64,000 nt of DNA from Porticoccaceae bacterium. Its GTDB lineage: Bacteria; Pseudomonadota; Gammaproteobacteria; Pseudomonadales; Porticoccaceae. Both the position numbers and the translations under genes were made by a program. The notes below the pieces were generated by a model, which did not search any database, was not told the origin of the DNA, and saw only the letters and a program-made list of their open reading frames with translations. How positions within the stretch are numbered: the stretch's first letter is position 1; each line of letters starts with the position of its first letter. The stretch covers positions 1 through 64,000 of the forward strand of contig JAJFKC010000039.1 of NCBI GenBank assembly GCA_021773435.1. Direction: 5' to 3'. Shown here one piece after another: positions 34,431 to 44,962 of this stretch.

Positions 34431-35828
34431 TTAACGAATACCGCGTCTACGCACGGCAGCCGGAGTAAAGTACGTGTCCGGCGCACGCCAGGTAAAGTCC
34501 GGCCCTTTATCCTTATCAAACATCAAGGCAATCATCCGACCTGCATTCATGTCGTACTGAACATCGGTGATGGGGTGGAAAAACCCCGTGTCGTAAAACT
34601 GCACACAATGCGATTCCCAGGAGCGCCATATCTCGCCGCGGCGATCATAGCCATCCATCGCTGTAATCCACCACGAATCTTCATCCAGATAGAACACACG
34701 TTTACCAAAGTCGTGATTGGTGCCTTCTTTCAAGGTCGCCTCAACCACCCAGTGCCGATGCAGCTCATAGCGGGCATAATCCTGATTAAGCCTGCCTTCA
34801 CTAGTAATCACTTTGTCAGGGGTTGCACCCTTCGCCCAAAGTTTATAGGCATTGTAAGGCGCATATATTTCTCTGCGGCCGAGAAGCTTGTAGCTAAAAC
34901 GGTCATTAGGTCCGTTAAAGCCAAACTTCTGATCCGTCGTCGCCAGACCATCACTCGCCGTCAAAGGATTGTCATAAACTATCTGCGGCGCCCGCTTGAC
35001 CCGACGTTGTCCAGGGCTATAGGCCCAGGCCCGACGGAAGATCTTGGTAAAGGCCGCCGGATCCTGCGCTAGCACCACCTGACCCGCCAGTTTAGGCGGC
35101 GCATTCAGCGTCTGGTTATAGAGCAAACCACCCTGGTGAATCTCAAAATCCTCGTCAGCGACTTCCGGGTCACTCCACCGCTGGTGTTGTTGGACGTTGA
35201 GTCGGTTGACAACGTAATTACCAGAAGGCGTGATCGCCAGCGTCGTTTCGTAGGAATCCATCCAGGTGGTGATGGGTTTGGTCGCCTGATTCTGCCAGGC
35301 TTCATCCCCATTTTTTGGAATCGGAAACGCCCAGGCTTTACGGGCGCCCTCAAAACCAATAATGCCCATATTCACTTCAGGGGCATAGCTAATTTCAGCG
35401 CGATCCAGATTCTTCAAGGCCGCATCATAAATATACGGCTTGTACACCACCGAGCGTCGAGTCGGATAGATGTTCATGAAGTAATCAGGATAGGTCTGAA
35501 ACATCTGCTTCTGAGCCACAGTGAGCTTGTCGGCATGCTCCTGAAAGTTCTGCGCCGTGATGGTAAACAGCACCTGATCATCAGCAAACGGATCCGGATG
35601 ATAATCGCCTGGTTTGAAATTGGCAGGGGGTACAATCGGCTCGTTCTTCCAGGCCGGAATCGTACCCTCCGCATTGCCCGCTCGAATGGCACCCGACGGT
35701 GTCAGTTCTGTGCCCTCCAGGCCAATGCGCGCCTTATCTTCCGCTGAGACCGCGGCCAACGCAGCACCGGTAGTGAAGACACTGGCCAATACCAACGTCT
35801 TATATGCATCTCTATTTTTAATCAACAT
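34431..35828 (-). CDS. DUF1329 (LolA-like) outer-membrane lipoprotein-sorting-type protein
   Basis: The 465-residue protein has a signal peptide (LVLASVFTTGAALAAVSA). A DUF1329 body follows, starting with A-R-I-G-L-E-G-T-E-L-T-P-S-G-A and containing the Y-N-A-Y-K-L and LHRHWVVEATLKEG strands. DUF1329 members are predicted to adopt the LolA/LolB half-barrel, which binds hydrophobic ligands. The gene starts 13 bases after DUF1302, so the two are co-transcribed. A role as a periplasmic carrier between the MMPL pump and the outer membrane is inferred. Confidence 0.9.
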   Translation of the reverse strand: MLIKNRDAYKTLVLASVFTTGAALAAVSAEDKARIGLEGTELTPSGAIRAGNAEGTIPAWKNEPIVPPANFKPGDYHPDPFADDQVLFTITAQNFQEHADKLTVAQKQMFQTYPDYFMNIYPTRRSVVYKPYIYDAALKNLDRAEISYAPEVNMGIIGFEGARKAWAFPIPKNGDEAWQNQATKPITTWMDSYETTLAITPSGNYVVNRLNVQQHQRWSDPEVADEDFEIHQGGLLYNQTLNAPPKLAGQVVLAQDPAAFTKIFRRAWAYSPGQRRVKRAPQIVYDNPLTASDGLATTDQKFGFNGPNDRFSYKLLGRREIYAPYNAYKLWAKGATPDKVITSEGRLNQDYARYELHRHWVVEATLKEGTNHDFGKRVFYLDEDSWWITAMDGYDRRGEIWRSWESHCVQFYDTGFFHPITDVQYDMNAGRMIALMFDKDKGPDFTWRAPDTYFTPAAVRRRGIR

Positions 35829-35841
35829 CTTCTTATACCCC

Positions 35842-37956
35842 TTAGAAGCTGTATTTATAGGTCAATGAAACAAAATCTTTATCTGAACTACCACCGGCCT
35901 CACCCAGCCAGGTCACATAAGTCAGATCAACCGATTGCTGACCCTGATAATCAAACGACAATCGGGCGACCGCTGAACGTTGATTTTCTGCCATACCTCC
36001 CCCATGGGAGGGCGGAGCCCAACCTTCAACGTTATGAATAAAGATAAACGTTGGCTTAACCGTCAGGTTCCAGAACACGTTGTTGTATTCTAAAGCTGCT
36101 ACCGCAGTGTAACCCCAGGAAAAATCGGTAATAGGCTGATCAAGTGGCCCGTTACACTCAAAGGTACCTCGATCGCCAATCTTACCAATCGCCTTACCGA
36201 CAGACGACTCATCACTATTGCCTGGGGGGTTAACACCCGGGAACGGACTGAACCCGCCTACACCATTGGACCGATCGAGCTCATCACCACCGTGACAGTC
36301 CGGTACCCAGACAAAGGAAGTATCAAAGACCATGCTCAGTTTATCAGCACCAAAAAGACTCGTGCCGCCAGACTTGGTCAGATTCCACAGCAGAACGTAA
36401 ACATCACTGGCACCGGGTGCCGAGTCGCGCAGGCCAGGACGGTTTTGCGGGTTACAGTCGAGAGGCCCGTCAGCACCCGGACCAGTCTCGGGACGGAGGG
36501 CTGCCTGCGTGGTCGGTGTGGCAAACCTGAATGCCGCCGCCACAGGTGCACCATCGGTAAAGCCAGCACCTACCCAGGGAAATGCTGCTCCGGGTATCCA
36601 GGGTGCCTGAACACCACCAATACCAAATAAATCCCGACACTCACGTACGTCACCCGATTGTTTCTTCACGTTCGCTTCAATGGCAAACGACATCCCATAA
36701 GGCGCCTCACCATTGAGTGAGATAGCATAGGTGTCCTGATCCTGACCATAGGTCCAGGCATAGCCTGCCAGTGTCTGGCCTGTAGTGCCATTCGGATTCG
36801 CAGGATCAGCACGCGTTGTGTAGTCGGGACTCAGTTGTGTATGGGGAATAAACCCATGAGAACGCACCCAGTAAATGCCCAGGTCCGCATAGTTCCACTG
36901 GGGGATAATAAAGTGCATATTAATCCCCCATTGGCCGCCATTATCCGGCTCACGATTGTGGGTTCGTTCAATACCCCTCACAAACAGGTCAGGGTTATAG
37001 CCCGGGCCAATAAAATCAAAGCCGCTGAAATAGGTACCCACACCAACAAAGGTCGACTCGCGCCAGTTCCAGGTGTAATAGGCTTCGAGGCTGATATTGT
37101 CGGTAAAGCCAAAGTTAAAATAGACACTTTCCTGAGGAATCAGCGTTTCTTTAACGTCAGTGCCCGGCGTCGTCGCCTTGGATAAATCCCGAGGATTCAT
37201 CATCTGGCTGATACCACCGCTCTGGATATTGCTCTCACCCCAGTTGATGACCTGCTTGCCGATACGTACGTTTAAGGGATGAGAACCAATATCCCAACCA
37301 CCATAAACGAATAAATCCAGCAGATTAAAACGATTGCCGGCCAGCTTTTGCGCTTTATGCCCTATACCGTCAACGGTGGAGAAACCATTACTGGGCGGTA
37401 CACCCAGAGTCCCGACGGGGTCCGCGAAACCCCCTATTATCGGATCCAGGTTATAAGCGGGATCTACCGCTGTCGCAAACGTAGTGGGATTCAGTGTTCC
37501 GGGCATCGCCACATGAGAGTTGGGCCGAGAACAATTGCTACAGTCCTTACCCATTATGGTTGGGTCATAAACGTAAGCCGCGCGGGCAAAAATGCCGAAA
37601 CCGTCCTTACTAATGCCTATATCAGTGAGCAGACCCAGCGGGGTCGCATAAACGTCACCCGGATCTTTAAAAATATAATGCCTACCGGTCGGGGGCGCCG
37701 TCCCGAATTCATCATTGCCCTCCACCCGCATCGCTGCACTGGCACTGAACGTGGTATCAACAAAACCATCCCACTCACCGAGATTAAACTCGAAAGCCTT
37801 GGCTGGAACGGCTGCTAATGACAACAACGATGCCGCACCAATTGCAGCAACATGCTGTTTAAACAATTTCTTGAATTTGACTGATCTATTCTTAAATTTA
37901 ATTGATCTATTGTTGAATTTAACTGATCTTTTGATAGTTGATATTGAAGTATTCAA
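35842..37956 (-). CDS. DUF1302 outer-membrane protein
   Basis: The 704-residue DUF1302 protein has a signal sequence core AAIGAASLLSLAAVPAKAF and then strands typical of a large outer-membrane barrel, ending in S-L-T-Y-K-Y-S-F. The start codon is TTG at 37956. No in-frame ATG precedes the signal core, and an AGGGGGTGG sequence five bases upstream supports it. The signal peptide's n-region is lengthened by three copies of a seven-residue repeat (RSVKFNN, RSIKFKN, RSVKFKK). With DUF1329 it probably handles a hydrophobic substrate at the outer membrane. Confidence 0.88.
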   Translation of the reverse strand: MNTSISTIKRSVKFNNRSIKFKNRSVKFKKLFKQHVAAIGAASLLSLAAVPAKAFEFNLGEWDGFVDTTFSASAAMRVEGNDEFGTAPPTGRHYIFKDPGDVYATPLGLLTDIGISKDGFGIFARAAYVYDPTIMGKDCSNCSRPNSHVAMPGTLNPTTFATAVDPAYNLDPIIGGFADPVGTLGVPPSNGFSTVDGIGHKAQKLAGNRFNLLDLFVYGGWDIGSHPLNVRIGKQVINWGESNIQSGGISQMMNPRDLSKATTPGTDVKETLIPQESVYFNFGFTDNISLEAYYTWNWRESTFVGVGTYFSGFDFIGPGYNPDLFVRGIERTHNREPDNGGQWGINMHFIIPQWNYADLGIYWVRSHGFIPHTQLSPDYTTRADPANPNGTTGQTLAGYAWTYGQDQDTYAISLNGEAPYGMSFAIEANVKKQSGDVRECRDLFGIGGVQAPWIPGAAFPWVGAGFTDGAPVAAAFRFATPTTQAALRPETGPGADGPLDCNPQNRPGLRDSAPGASDVYVLLWNLTKSGGTSLFGADKLSMVFDTSFVWVPDCHGGDELDRSNGVGGFSPFPGVNPPGNSDESSVGKAIGKIGDRGTFECNGPLDQPITDFSWGYTAVAALEYNNVFWNLTVKPTFIFIHNVEGWAPPSHGGGMAENQRSAVARLSFDYQGQQSVDLTYVTWLGEAGGSSDKDFVSLTYKYSF
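37870..37932 (-). repeat. 3 x 21-bp in-frame repeat in the DUF1302 signal n-region
   Basis: Three contiguous 21-base units encode seven-residue basic repeats between the start codon and the hydrophobic signal core. They make the leader about 20 residues longer and strongly positive. Confidence 0.85.
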
Positions 37957-38181
37957 CTAACCACCCCCTGTATTTCTTGTAGTTGTTTAGAGACGACCCA
38001 TTGGCTGTTTTTATTTTGCCAAACCGGTAATCCCGCAAGTACATCTAGTAATAGCAGCTATGACGTATATTCCGGTCATTTATTATAGGCCGCTGGTCGG
38101 CAAAATAAGACGTTGGTCGATAAATGTCAAGTACACTACACAATATAAATAAAGAATCTTTAAATGACTATGAAAAAACTT

Positions 38182-38257
38182 TTACCTCTCCTTTCTGCCA
38201 CTGATTTACCTCTCCTTACTGCCACTATTAGTTAGTCCCGTATAGTTAGCCCCGTAG
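38182..38257 (-). repeat. 24-bp duplication over the stop and 14-bp duplication just before it
   Basis: Two 24-base units (38182-38205 and 38206-38229, 21 of 24 identical) each end in TAA on the gene strand. The real stop of the oxoprolinase-like gene belongs to the upstream unit, and the second copy continues in the same frame. Directly inside the gene lie two 14-base units (38230-38243 and 38244-38257, 12 of 14 identical). Confidence 0.88.
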
Positions 38258-41200
38258 GCTCCGCCACCGGGAGTTTCCACTGTCAATAAGTCGCCACTGT
38301 CGACGGTAAAACTAGCGACACCTGACAGCTCCAGATTTTCGCCACTAGCTCTATGTAAACAGTTGCGTCCCTTTTGTCCTTCATTTCCTCCTTCAAGACC
38401 AAATGCTCCAACCTCTCGATGACTCGAAACCAGATTGCAAGCCATGGATTGTAAAAACTTTATCTGCCGGACAACGCCGTCGCCCCCAGGATAGGCGCCC
38501 GTGCCGCCACTGCCACGCCTGATCGAAAAGCTTTCTAGACGCACAGGGAAACGCTGCTCCAGAATTTCTGGGTCGGTCAGGCGAGAGTTGGTCATATGTA
38601 CTTGCACAGCGCTGGCACCCATAAAGCCATCGCCGGCACCGGCTCCGCCACACACCGTTTCGTAATACTGAAAACTTTCGTCTCCGAAAGTCACGTTATT
38701 CATGGTGCCCTGGGATCCTGCGAGCACACCTAGTGCACCATAAAGGGCATCGGCAATGTACTGGGAGGTTTCGACATTACCGGCAACAACAGCGGCAGGA
38801 TAGCGTGGATTCAACAAACACCCCTCGGGAATAACAATATCAACCGGCTTGAGGCAACCCGCGTTTAAGGGAATGTTATCGGCGACCAGTGTTCGCAATA
38901 CATAAAGTACCGCCGCCTTACAAACAGCGGATGGCGCATTAAAATTATTGTTCTGCTGCGCGGATGTGCCTGTGAAATCGACGGTCAGCCGGTTTTTCTG
39001 TTTATCTACATGCAGAGCTACCTTTATCAGTGCCCCATTGTCCATAGCATAGGTAAACTGGCCATCGCTAAGAGAACTGATCACTCTGCGAACCGCTTCT
39101 TCTGCGTTATCCTGCACGTAGGCCATATAAGCGGTCACTACGCCATAACCACTCCCGGCCACCAAACGTTCTAACGCCCTTTGGCCAAGCACATTGGCAG
39201 CAATTTGGGCTTGCAAATCGGCAATGTTTTGGTCGATATTGCGAGCAGGATAATCCCCGGCAGCCAGACAAGATATCAGCGATTCAGTTTGCAGCACACC
39301 GTCTTTAACCAGATGGAAATTTTCAAACAACACGCCCTCTTCAATGATGCTGACACTGTTAGGAGGAATAGAACCCGGCGTGGTGCCGCCGATATCAGCG
39401 TGATGGGCGCGGGTAGCGACAAAAAATGCGGGACCTGCCGTTTTTTGAGAGGATAGCTTCTCTGGGGACAGCTCGCCCGGGAGTTCGGCGGCGAAGACAG
39501 GCGTCACTACCGTTAAATCGGGCAAATGTGTGCCCCCGGCGTAGGGCGAATTAACTAGATAGGCATCACCATCCACAAAGGTTCCCATTCTCGCGGCAAT
39601 AATTTGCATAACCGTTTCACCCATGGAGCCAAGATGAACCGGCACATGGGGAGCATTGGCGACCAGCTGCCCAGCCCCATCAAAAATGGCGCAGGAAAAA
39701 TCTAATCGCTCTTTGATATTCACTGAATGGGCGGTATTTGCCAGCACCGCCCCCATTTGTTCGGCGATAGACATAAACCGATAATTAAATATCTCAAGCT
39801 GGATGGGGTCTCGCGCCGTACTCATCTGTCGACTTTTACCCTCGTTCTGCGGGCTCTCGTTCAACAACCTGGTAAGCCGAAGTGAGCCACTATCAAGCAC
39901 GAGGGCCTGCCAACCTGGTTCGACCATAGTAGTCGCCGCGTCATCAATAATTAATGCGGGACCGGTAATTGTTTGACCAGCAGACAAGCTCGTGCGCATC
40001 AAGATCGGCGCTAAGCGCTGTCGAGCATCGGTATAAATAGGGGTTTGGGTGCCAGTTAGACCTTCGTCCGGCGTTTTGGCATCCAGCACGGCCGAAACTG
40101 GATCGAGTGTAGATACAATATACTCGTCCGTGTCAGTAGTATTCGAAACAACGGCCTCAACGCTAAGACTATCGATAACCACCACTCGGTCTTCCTGCAT
40201 AAATGAAAACTTGGCGACATGCGCCTGCTCAAAAGCACCTTTCATTGCCTCGCTAGTATCGACAGCAACATCTATCATGGTATTCGAGCCCTGATAGCGA
40301 AGAAAAACCTTTTCCCGCCAGACAATATTATCCCTGGGCTCCTGGTTACCAACCACTCCAGCGTCGCTTCGGCTAATTAATTGGTGCGCGGCTTTGTCTC
40401 GCATTTCGGCGATTACCTGGCTCAGATCCAGCCCGAGATCGTCTTCGTCCAGCGGCCACTCCAGACTTTGTTCAACCTGGCTGGAAATTTCTGCCAGACC
40501 CATACCCAATGCTGACAAAACTCCTGCCAGGGGATGGATAAACACGGTGTCAACTCCCAAAGACGCTGCCACTCGGCAGGCATGCTGACCAGCCGCGCCA
40601 CCAAAACAGCTCAATACATACTGGCTGACATCGTGGCCCCGTTCGGTTGATACTTTTTTTATGGCACCCGCCATGCCTTCGACGGCGATATCGATAAAGC
40701 CTTCAGCCAGGGCTTCGAGGGGCAACTCATCGATACCAGCTTGCACCATTTGGCGAATAATCTCGCGGGCACTGGACTCTGCCACCGCTGTATTTATTGA
40801 CTCGCCACCTGACTCACCAAAGACCTGCGGAAAATAGTCTGCCTTGAGTTTGCCCAGCAGTAAATTGCAATCGGTAATCGTTAGTGGCCCGCCAAAGCCA
40901 TAGCAGGCAGGCCCGGGGTTGGCACCCGCGGACTCCGGACCAACCCGCAATTTCGAGCCATCAAAGAAGCAAATAGAACCACCCCCTGCCGCGACGGTGT
41001 GGATATCCAGCATTGGCACACGCAACCTGACACCGGCTACTGTGGTTTCATAAACCTGTTCGTAATCGCTATCACCGTTTTGGTCTTCGCCACCATCAAA
41101 ATGCCAGACATCTGTGGATGTGCCACCCATATCAAAGCCCAGCACTTTGTTATACCCGTCTGCCTGACTAGCTTTAACACCACCGATAACACCACCGGCT

Positions 41201-41976
41201 GGCCCCGACAACAAGCTATTACAGCCGCGAAATTTGACGCCGTCGGTCAGGCCACCGCTGGATTGCATAAATAGCAAACGTGTTTTGGGAAGCTTTTCAG
41301 AGAGACTTCGAACATAGCCCTGCAGAACCGGCGAGACATAAGCATCGACAACCGCCGTATCACCTCTGCCAACAAACTTGATCAGTGCGCTCACCTGGTG
41401 ACTGAGGCTCACTTGTTTAAAGCCTACTTTTTTTGCTAATTCTCCAATAGCCAACTCGTGTGCAGGGTTGCAGTAGGAATGCATGAACACCACCGCCACA
41501 GACTCCAGACCACGGTCGAGTGCCGCTCGAAACGTATCTTCATAGGCAGATGCATTAAGGGCTGACACTACCGAACCATCAGCTGCCAAACGCTCATCCA
41601 CCTCAATCACTTCCTCGTAAAGTGGTTCTGGCAATTTGATGTGAAGGGCGAATAATTCCGGACGGTTTTGATAACCAATTTTCAGAGCATCACCAAAACC
41701 TTTCGTGGTCACCAGCAAAGTTGGCGCGCCTTTACGCTCTAGCAACGCATTGGTAGCGACTGTAGTGCCGAGGCGAATACAATCTATTTGATTAGAGGGA
41801 ATATCATCGATGCAGGGCACTTGCATAAGATCGCAAATACCCTGCAACACAGCATCATCATATTGCTGGGGGTTATCAGAGAGGAGTTTGGCGGTAAGGA
41901 GTTGGCCCTGAGGCGTCCGGGCAATGAGGTCGGTAAAGGTTCCGCCCCGATCTACCCAGAATTGCCATTTTGGCAT
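38206..41976 (-). CDS. 5-oxoprolinase-like HyuA-HyuB fusion
   Basis: The ATG at 41976 is chosen; an earlier TTG at 41988 is possible. The product of about 1256 residues fuses a HyuA ATPase half (opening [10 protein letters not shown], second motif [17 protein letters not shown]) to a HyuB half (from about residue 720, with [20 protein letters not shown] and the glycine-rich [17 protein letters not shown]). Length and order match ATP-dependent 5-oxoprolinase, which opens 5-oxo-L-proline to glutamate. Hydantoinase activity is the alternative. It lies 44 bases after the oxidoreductase beta gene on the same strand. The 3' end is built of tandem duplications, and its last residues S-G-S-K-E-R lie inside one. 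Confidence 0.85.
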   Translation of the reverse strand: MPKWQFWVDRGGTFTDLIARTPQGQLLTAKLLSDNPQQYDDAVLQGICDLMQVPCIDDIPSNQIDCIRLGTTVATNALLERKGAPTLLVTTKGFGDALKIGYQNRPELFALHIKLPEPLYEEVIEVDERLAADGSVVSALNASAYEDTFRAALDRGLESVAVVFMHSYCNPAHELAIGELAKKVGFKQVSLSHQVSALIKFVGRGDTAVVDAYVSPVLQGYVRSLSEKLPKTRLLFMQSSGGLTDGVKFRGCNSLLSGPAGGVIGGVKASQADGYNKVLGFDMGGTSTDVWHFDGGEDQNGDSDYEQVYETTVAGVRLRVPMLDIHTVAAGGGSICFFDGSKLRVGPESAGANPGPACYGFGGPLTITDCNLLLGKLKADYFPQVFGESGGESINTAVAESSAREIIRQMVQAGIDELPLEALAEGFIDIAVEGMAGAIKKVSTERGHDVSQYVLSCFGGAAGQHACRVAASLGVDTVFIHPLAGVLSALGMGLAEISSQVEQSLEWPLDEDDLGLDLSQVIAEMRDKAAHQLISRSDAGVVGNQEPRDNIVWREKVFLRYQGSNTMIDVAVDTSEAMKGAFEQAHVAKFSFMQEDRVVVIDSLSVEAVVSNTTDTDEYIVSTLDPVSAVLDAKTPDEGLTGTQTPIYTDARQRLAPILMRTSLSAGQTITGPALIIDDAATTMVEPGWQALVLDSGSLRLTRLLNESPQNEGKSRQMSTARDPIQLEIFNYRFMSIAEQMGAVLANTAHSVNIKERLDFSCAIFDGAGQLVANAPHVPVHLGSMGETVMQIIAARMGTFVDGDAYLVNSPYAGGTHLPDLTVVTPVFAAELPGELSPEKLSSQKTAGPAFFVATRAHHADIGGTTPGSIPPNSVSIIEEGVLFENFHLVKDGVLQTESLISCLAAGDYPARNIDQNIADLQAQIAANVLGQRALERLVAGSGYGVVTAYMAYVQDNAEEAVRRVISSLSDGQFTYAMDNGALIKVALHVDKQKNRLTVDFTGTSAQQNNNFNAPSAVCKAAVLYVLRTLVADNIPLNAGCLKPVDIVIPEGCLLNPRYPAAVVAGNVETSQYIADALYGALGVLAGSQGTMNNVTFGDESFQYYETVCGGAGAGDGFMGASAVQVHMTNSRLTDPEILEQRFPVRLESFSIRRGSGGTGAYPGGDGVVRQIKFLQSMACNLVSSHREVGAFGLEGGNEGQKGRNCLHRASGENLELSGVASFTVDSGDLLTVETPGGGAYGANYTGLTNSGSKER

Positions 41977-42020
41977 TGCCAATGGCAATTACACCGGTCA
42001 GGTACTATAAAAAGGTTTTG

Positions 42021-43070
42021 TTATCTCAGACTGGCGTTGATCGCGTTTAGTGCACGAGCGCCGGGGCAGAGGTCTTCTTCGACCAGATCCCGTAACGGCT
42101 GTTTGACGGTCTGCTGGACTTTATGGAAGTCGCGGCTATCCGGATCAACGTAGAGCAGACCTGTCAATATCTGGCCTTTATCATCGTGCTCCTGAATAGC
42201 GCGCAAAGCACTGTTTCGATCAGTGCAGTCCAGCTTGTCGTCCTTATAAAGATGGATAACAGAACCATAGTGCAGAGTGATTTCCTTCACAAACCCAGGT
42301 TCGTAATCGGCAGTGATCTCAGAGCGTACCGGCACAAAATCCATCTTACCGGTGGCTTCTCGATGCTCCCGAACAAACTCAAAACCTTTGCTTGATGCCG
42401 GGGTGTTATTAAAAGTGACGCAGGGTGAAATCACATCAATAAAGGCAAAACCGTTGTGGGTAATGGCCGCTTTAATGAGTGGCACCAGCTGCTCCTTATC
42501 GCCGGAAAAACTTCGCGCCACCATGGTAGCGCCCAGTTGCAGGGCCATACTGCACAGGTCTATCGCCTCAAAAGGATTAGGGTCGCCTTTTTTACTGCTG
42601 GAACCCACGTCTGTGGTCGCCGAATCCTGGCCCTTGGTTAAACCATAACAACCGTTGTTCTCAACAATATAAGTCATATTGAGGTTGCGGCGCGCGACAT
42701 GGCCAAACTGACCAAGGCCGATGGATGCGGTGTCACCGTCACCGGAAATACCGATATAAGCCATATCGCCGTTGGCCATATTGGCCCCAGTGGCCACCGA
42801 CGGCATGCGGCCGTGAACGGAGTTAAAGCCATGGGACTTGCCAAGAAAGTAGGTCGGTGTTTTCGATGAACAACCGATGCCAGATATCTTCGCGACTCGA
42901 TGCGGCCAGACACCCAACTCGAAACACGCGTCGATAATGCCACTGCTCACTGAGTCATGACCACAACCGGCACAAAGTGTAGACAGCGCCCCCTCATAAT
43001 CTTTTCGGGTAAAACCGCTGACATTGGTTTGCGAATCAGGATGTCTGAATTCGGGGCGGATATAACTCAT
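42021..43070 (-). CDS. 2-oxoacid:acceptor oxidoreductase, beta subunit
   Basis: The 349-residue thiamine-pyrophosphate-binding subunit has LCAGCGHDSVSSGIIDACFE, the TPP motif GISGDGDTASIGLGQF and the NNGCYGLTKGQ strand. It resembles KorB-type subunits of 2-oxoglutarate or pyruvate:ferredoxin oxidoreductases. The start overlaps the alpha-subunit stop by four bases. No separate ferredoxin-like subunit is present; the GltD-like flavoprotein at the operon start carries Fe-S motifs and may take its place. Confidence 0.92.
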   Translation of the reverse strand: MSYIRPEFRHPDSQTNVSGFTRKDYEGALSTLCAGCGHDSVSSGIIDACFELGVWPHRVAKISGIGCSSKTPTYFLGKSHGFNSVHGRMPSVATGANMANGDMAYIGISGDGDTASIGLGQFGHVARRNLNMTYIVENNGCYGLTKGQDSATTDVGSSSKKGDPNPFEAIDLCSMALQLGATMVARSFSGDKEQLVPLIKAAITHNGFAFIDVISPCVTFNNTPASSKGFEFVREHREATGKMDFVPVRSEITADYEPGFVKEITLHYGSVIHLYKDDKLDCTDRNSALRAIQEHDDKGQILTGLLYVDPDSRDFHKVQQTVKQPLRDLVEEDLCPGARALNAINASLR

Positions 43071-44923
43071 GCCTTTGCTCCTGCCTTCTTCTTTTTCCGA
43101 AGTGGGGTTACGTTACTGCCACCTAATACGCTCGCAATATGCTTTGCTGCGCCCAGGGCGGTCATGGGCATACCATCGTAATGAGTATAAGAAAGCACCT
43201 TGCTCGGATTAATCTCACACTCAATTATCAGCAGTTTACGCATTTGCGCATCGCGATTTTGGTCGATCACAAATACTCGATCATGTTGGTCCACGAAATC
43301 AGTCACCGCCTTGCCGAAGGGGAAACTGCGCAGGCGCATGGCATTGAGATGCAAACCATCGGCAGCAAGAATATCCAAAGCCTCCAGGCAGGCACTGTTG
43401 CTGCTTCCATAAAAAACCATGGCATCGCGTGTGGTTTTTTTGGCCTTATGAATCTGTGGCATCGGCACCAGGCCTTTGGCGGTTTCAAATTTCCTGGTCA
43501 GCCGTTCCATATTGCGGACATACTCATCACCGGATTCGGTGTATTTCGCATACTCATCCCGAGAAGTGCCTCGGGTAAAAAATGCCCCTTTTTCGGGGTG
43601 TACGCCAGGCAAGGTACGAAAACAAATGCCGTCTTCATCAGTATCCAGGTATCGTCCGTAGCGCTCGCTCATCTCGTCAAGCTGCTCCATGGAGAAAACT
43701 TTGCCGCGATCATAATCTCGCTTATCATCCCAAACCAGAGGCTCGCTCAAGTTATCGTTCATACCGACATCAAGGTCACTCATCACGATGACCGGGGTCT
43801 GCAATCGATCGGCAAGATCAAAACTTTCCGCCGACATTTCAAAGCATTCTTTAGGGTTTGAGGGAATCAGCAGTACGTGTTTAGTATCGCCGTGGGAAGC
43901 ATAAGCAGCAGATAAAATATCCGATTGCTGGGTACGCGTCGGCATACCGGTAGAAGGCCCAGCGCGCTGAATATCAAACAGTACCGCTGGTACTTCGGCA
44001 AAATACGCCAGCCCTAAAAATTCACTCATTAACGATAAACCAGGGCCGGACGTAGCAGTGAAAGCACGCGCGCCATTCCAGCCAGCGCCGATGACAATAC
44101 CAATGGCGGCCAGCTCATCTTCAGCCTGAACCACCGCGTAACGGCGATCACCACTGCCGGGGTCAATGCGCAAACGTTTGGCGTATTTCTCGAAACCTTC
44201 GATCACCGAAGTCGAAGGTGTCAACGGGTACCAGGCAACCACAGTAGCGCCGCCGTAGATTGCGCCCAGCGCGAGAGCATCATTACCCTCCATCATGATT
44301 TTGTTGCCGATTAAATCCCTCCGCTCCATGTGGACACCGAGCGGGCAATCAAAATTATTCTGGGCGTACTGAAAACCAAGCTCAAGGGCGTGAATATTCG
44401 ATGCTACCAGCTTGTCCTTGCCCTTAAATTGCTCGCCCACTAACTCCTTGAGTACAGAAAACTCGATATTGAGTAGGGCCGCAAGGGCACCCACGTAAAT
44501 AACATTTTTAAAAAGTTGACGCTGGCGAGCTTCGGTGTATTCCTGACGACACATGTCGGTCAAGGGCAAACCAATCAAATGCACATCGCCGCGGTGCAAG
44601 CGCAAATCGAGAGGCTTGGTATTGTCATAAACGAAATAACCGCCTGGGTTCAGGTCAGCGATATCTTCAGCCATACTCTGGGGATTAACTGCCACTGCGA
44701 TATCGATACCGCCGCGTCGACCCAAATAGCCCTTTTCACTGACGCGCACCTCAAACCAGGTTGGCAGGCCCTGAATATTGGATGGGAAAATGTTTTTCGG
44801 GGCGGAGGGGATACCCATGCGAAAAATTGACTTGGCAAACATCGCATTGGCACTGGCCGAACCGGTGCCATTAACATTAGCAAAGCGAATAACAAACTCG
44901 TTAACTGCTTCTATTCGTTTCAT
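43067..44923 (-). CDS. 2-oxoacid:acceptor oxidoreductase, fused gamma-alpha subunit
   Basis: The 618-residue protein begins with a gamma domain (ANVNGTGSASANAMFAKSIF) and continues into the pyruvate-ferredoxin-oxidoreductase alpha domain from about residue 210. That domain has LGAIYGGATVVAWYPLTPST and the AFTATSGPGLSLMSEFLGLA block. The fused gamma-alpha layout is that of the KorA/VorA group. It decarboxylates a 2-oxo acid to the acyl-CoA and passes electrons to an iron-sulfur or flavin acceptor. The substrate cannot be named; 2-oxoglutarate would fit the oxoprolinase neighbour. Confidence 0.92.
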   Translation of the reverse strand: MKRIEAVNEFVIRFANVNGTGSASANAMFAKSIFRMGIPSAPKNIFPSNIQGLPTWFEVRVSEKGYLGRRGGIDIAVAVNPQSMAEDIADLNPGGYFVYDNTKPLDLRLHRGDVHLIGLPLTDMCRQEYTEARQRQLFKNVIYVGALAALLNIEFSVLKELVGEQFKGKDKLVASNIHALELGFQYAQNNFDCPLGVHMERRDLIGNKIMMEGNDALALGAIYGGATVVAWYPLTPSTSVIEGFEKYAKRLRIDPGSGDRRYAVVQAEDELAAIGIVIGAGWNGARAFTATSGPGLSLMSEFLGLAYFAEVPAVLFDIQRAGPSTGMPTRTQQSDILSAAYASHGDTKHVLLIPSNPKECFEMSAESFDLADRLQTPVIVMSDLDVGMNDNLSEPLVWDDKRDYDRGKVFSMEQLDEMSERYGRYLDTDEDGICFRTLPGVHPEKGAFFTRGTSRDEYAKYTESGDEYVRNMERLTRKFETAKGLVPMPQIHKAKKTTRDAMVFYGSSNSACLEALDILAADGLHLNAMRLRSFPFGKAVTDFVDQHDRVFVIDQNRDAQMRKLLIIECEINPSKVLSYTHYDGMPMTALGAAKHIASVLGGSNVTPLRKKKKAGAKA

Positions 44924-44962
44924 ATTTGGAATGCCTTTTAATGGCGCTCTATTAGTAGCGCT

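Noticed and set aside
35136-35747. 203-codon frame opposite DUF1329
   Set aside because: Shadow frame; DUF1329 on the minus strand is clear.
43139-43861. 240-codon frame opposite the 2-oxoacid oxidoreductase alpha gene
   Set aside because: Shadow of a well-supported conserved gene on the other strand.
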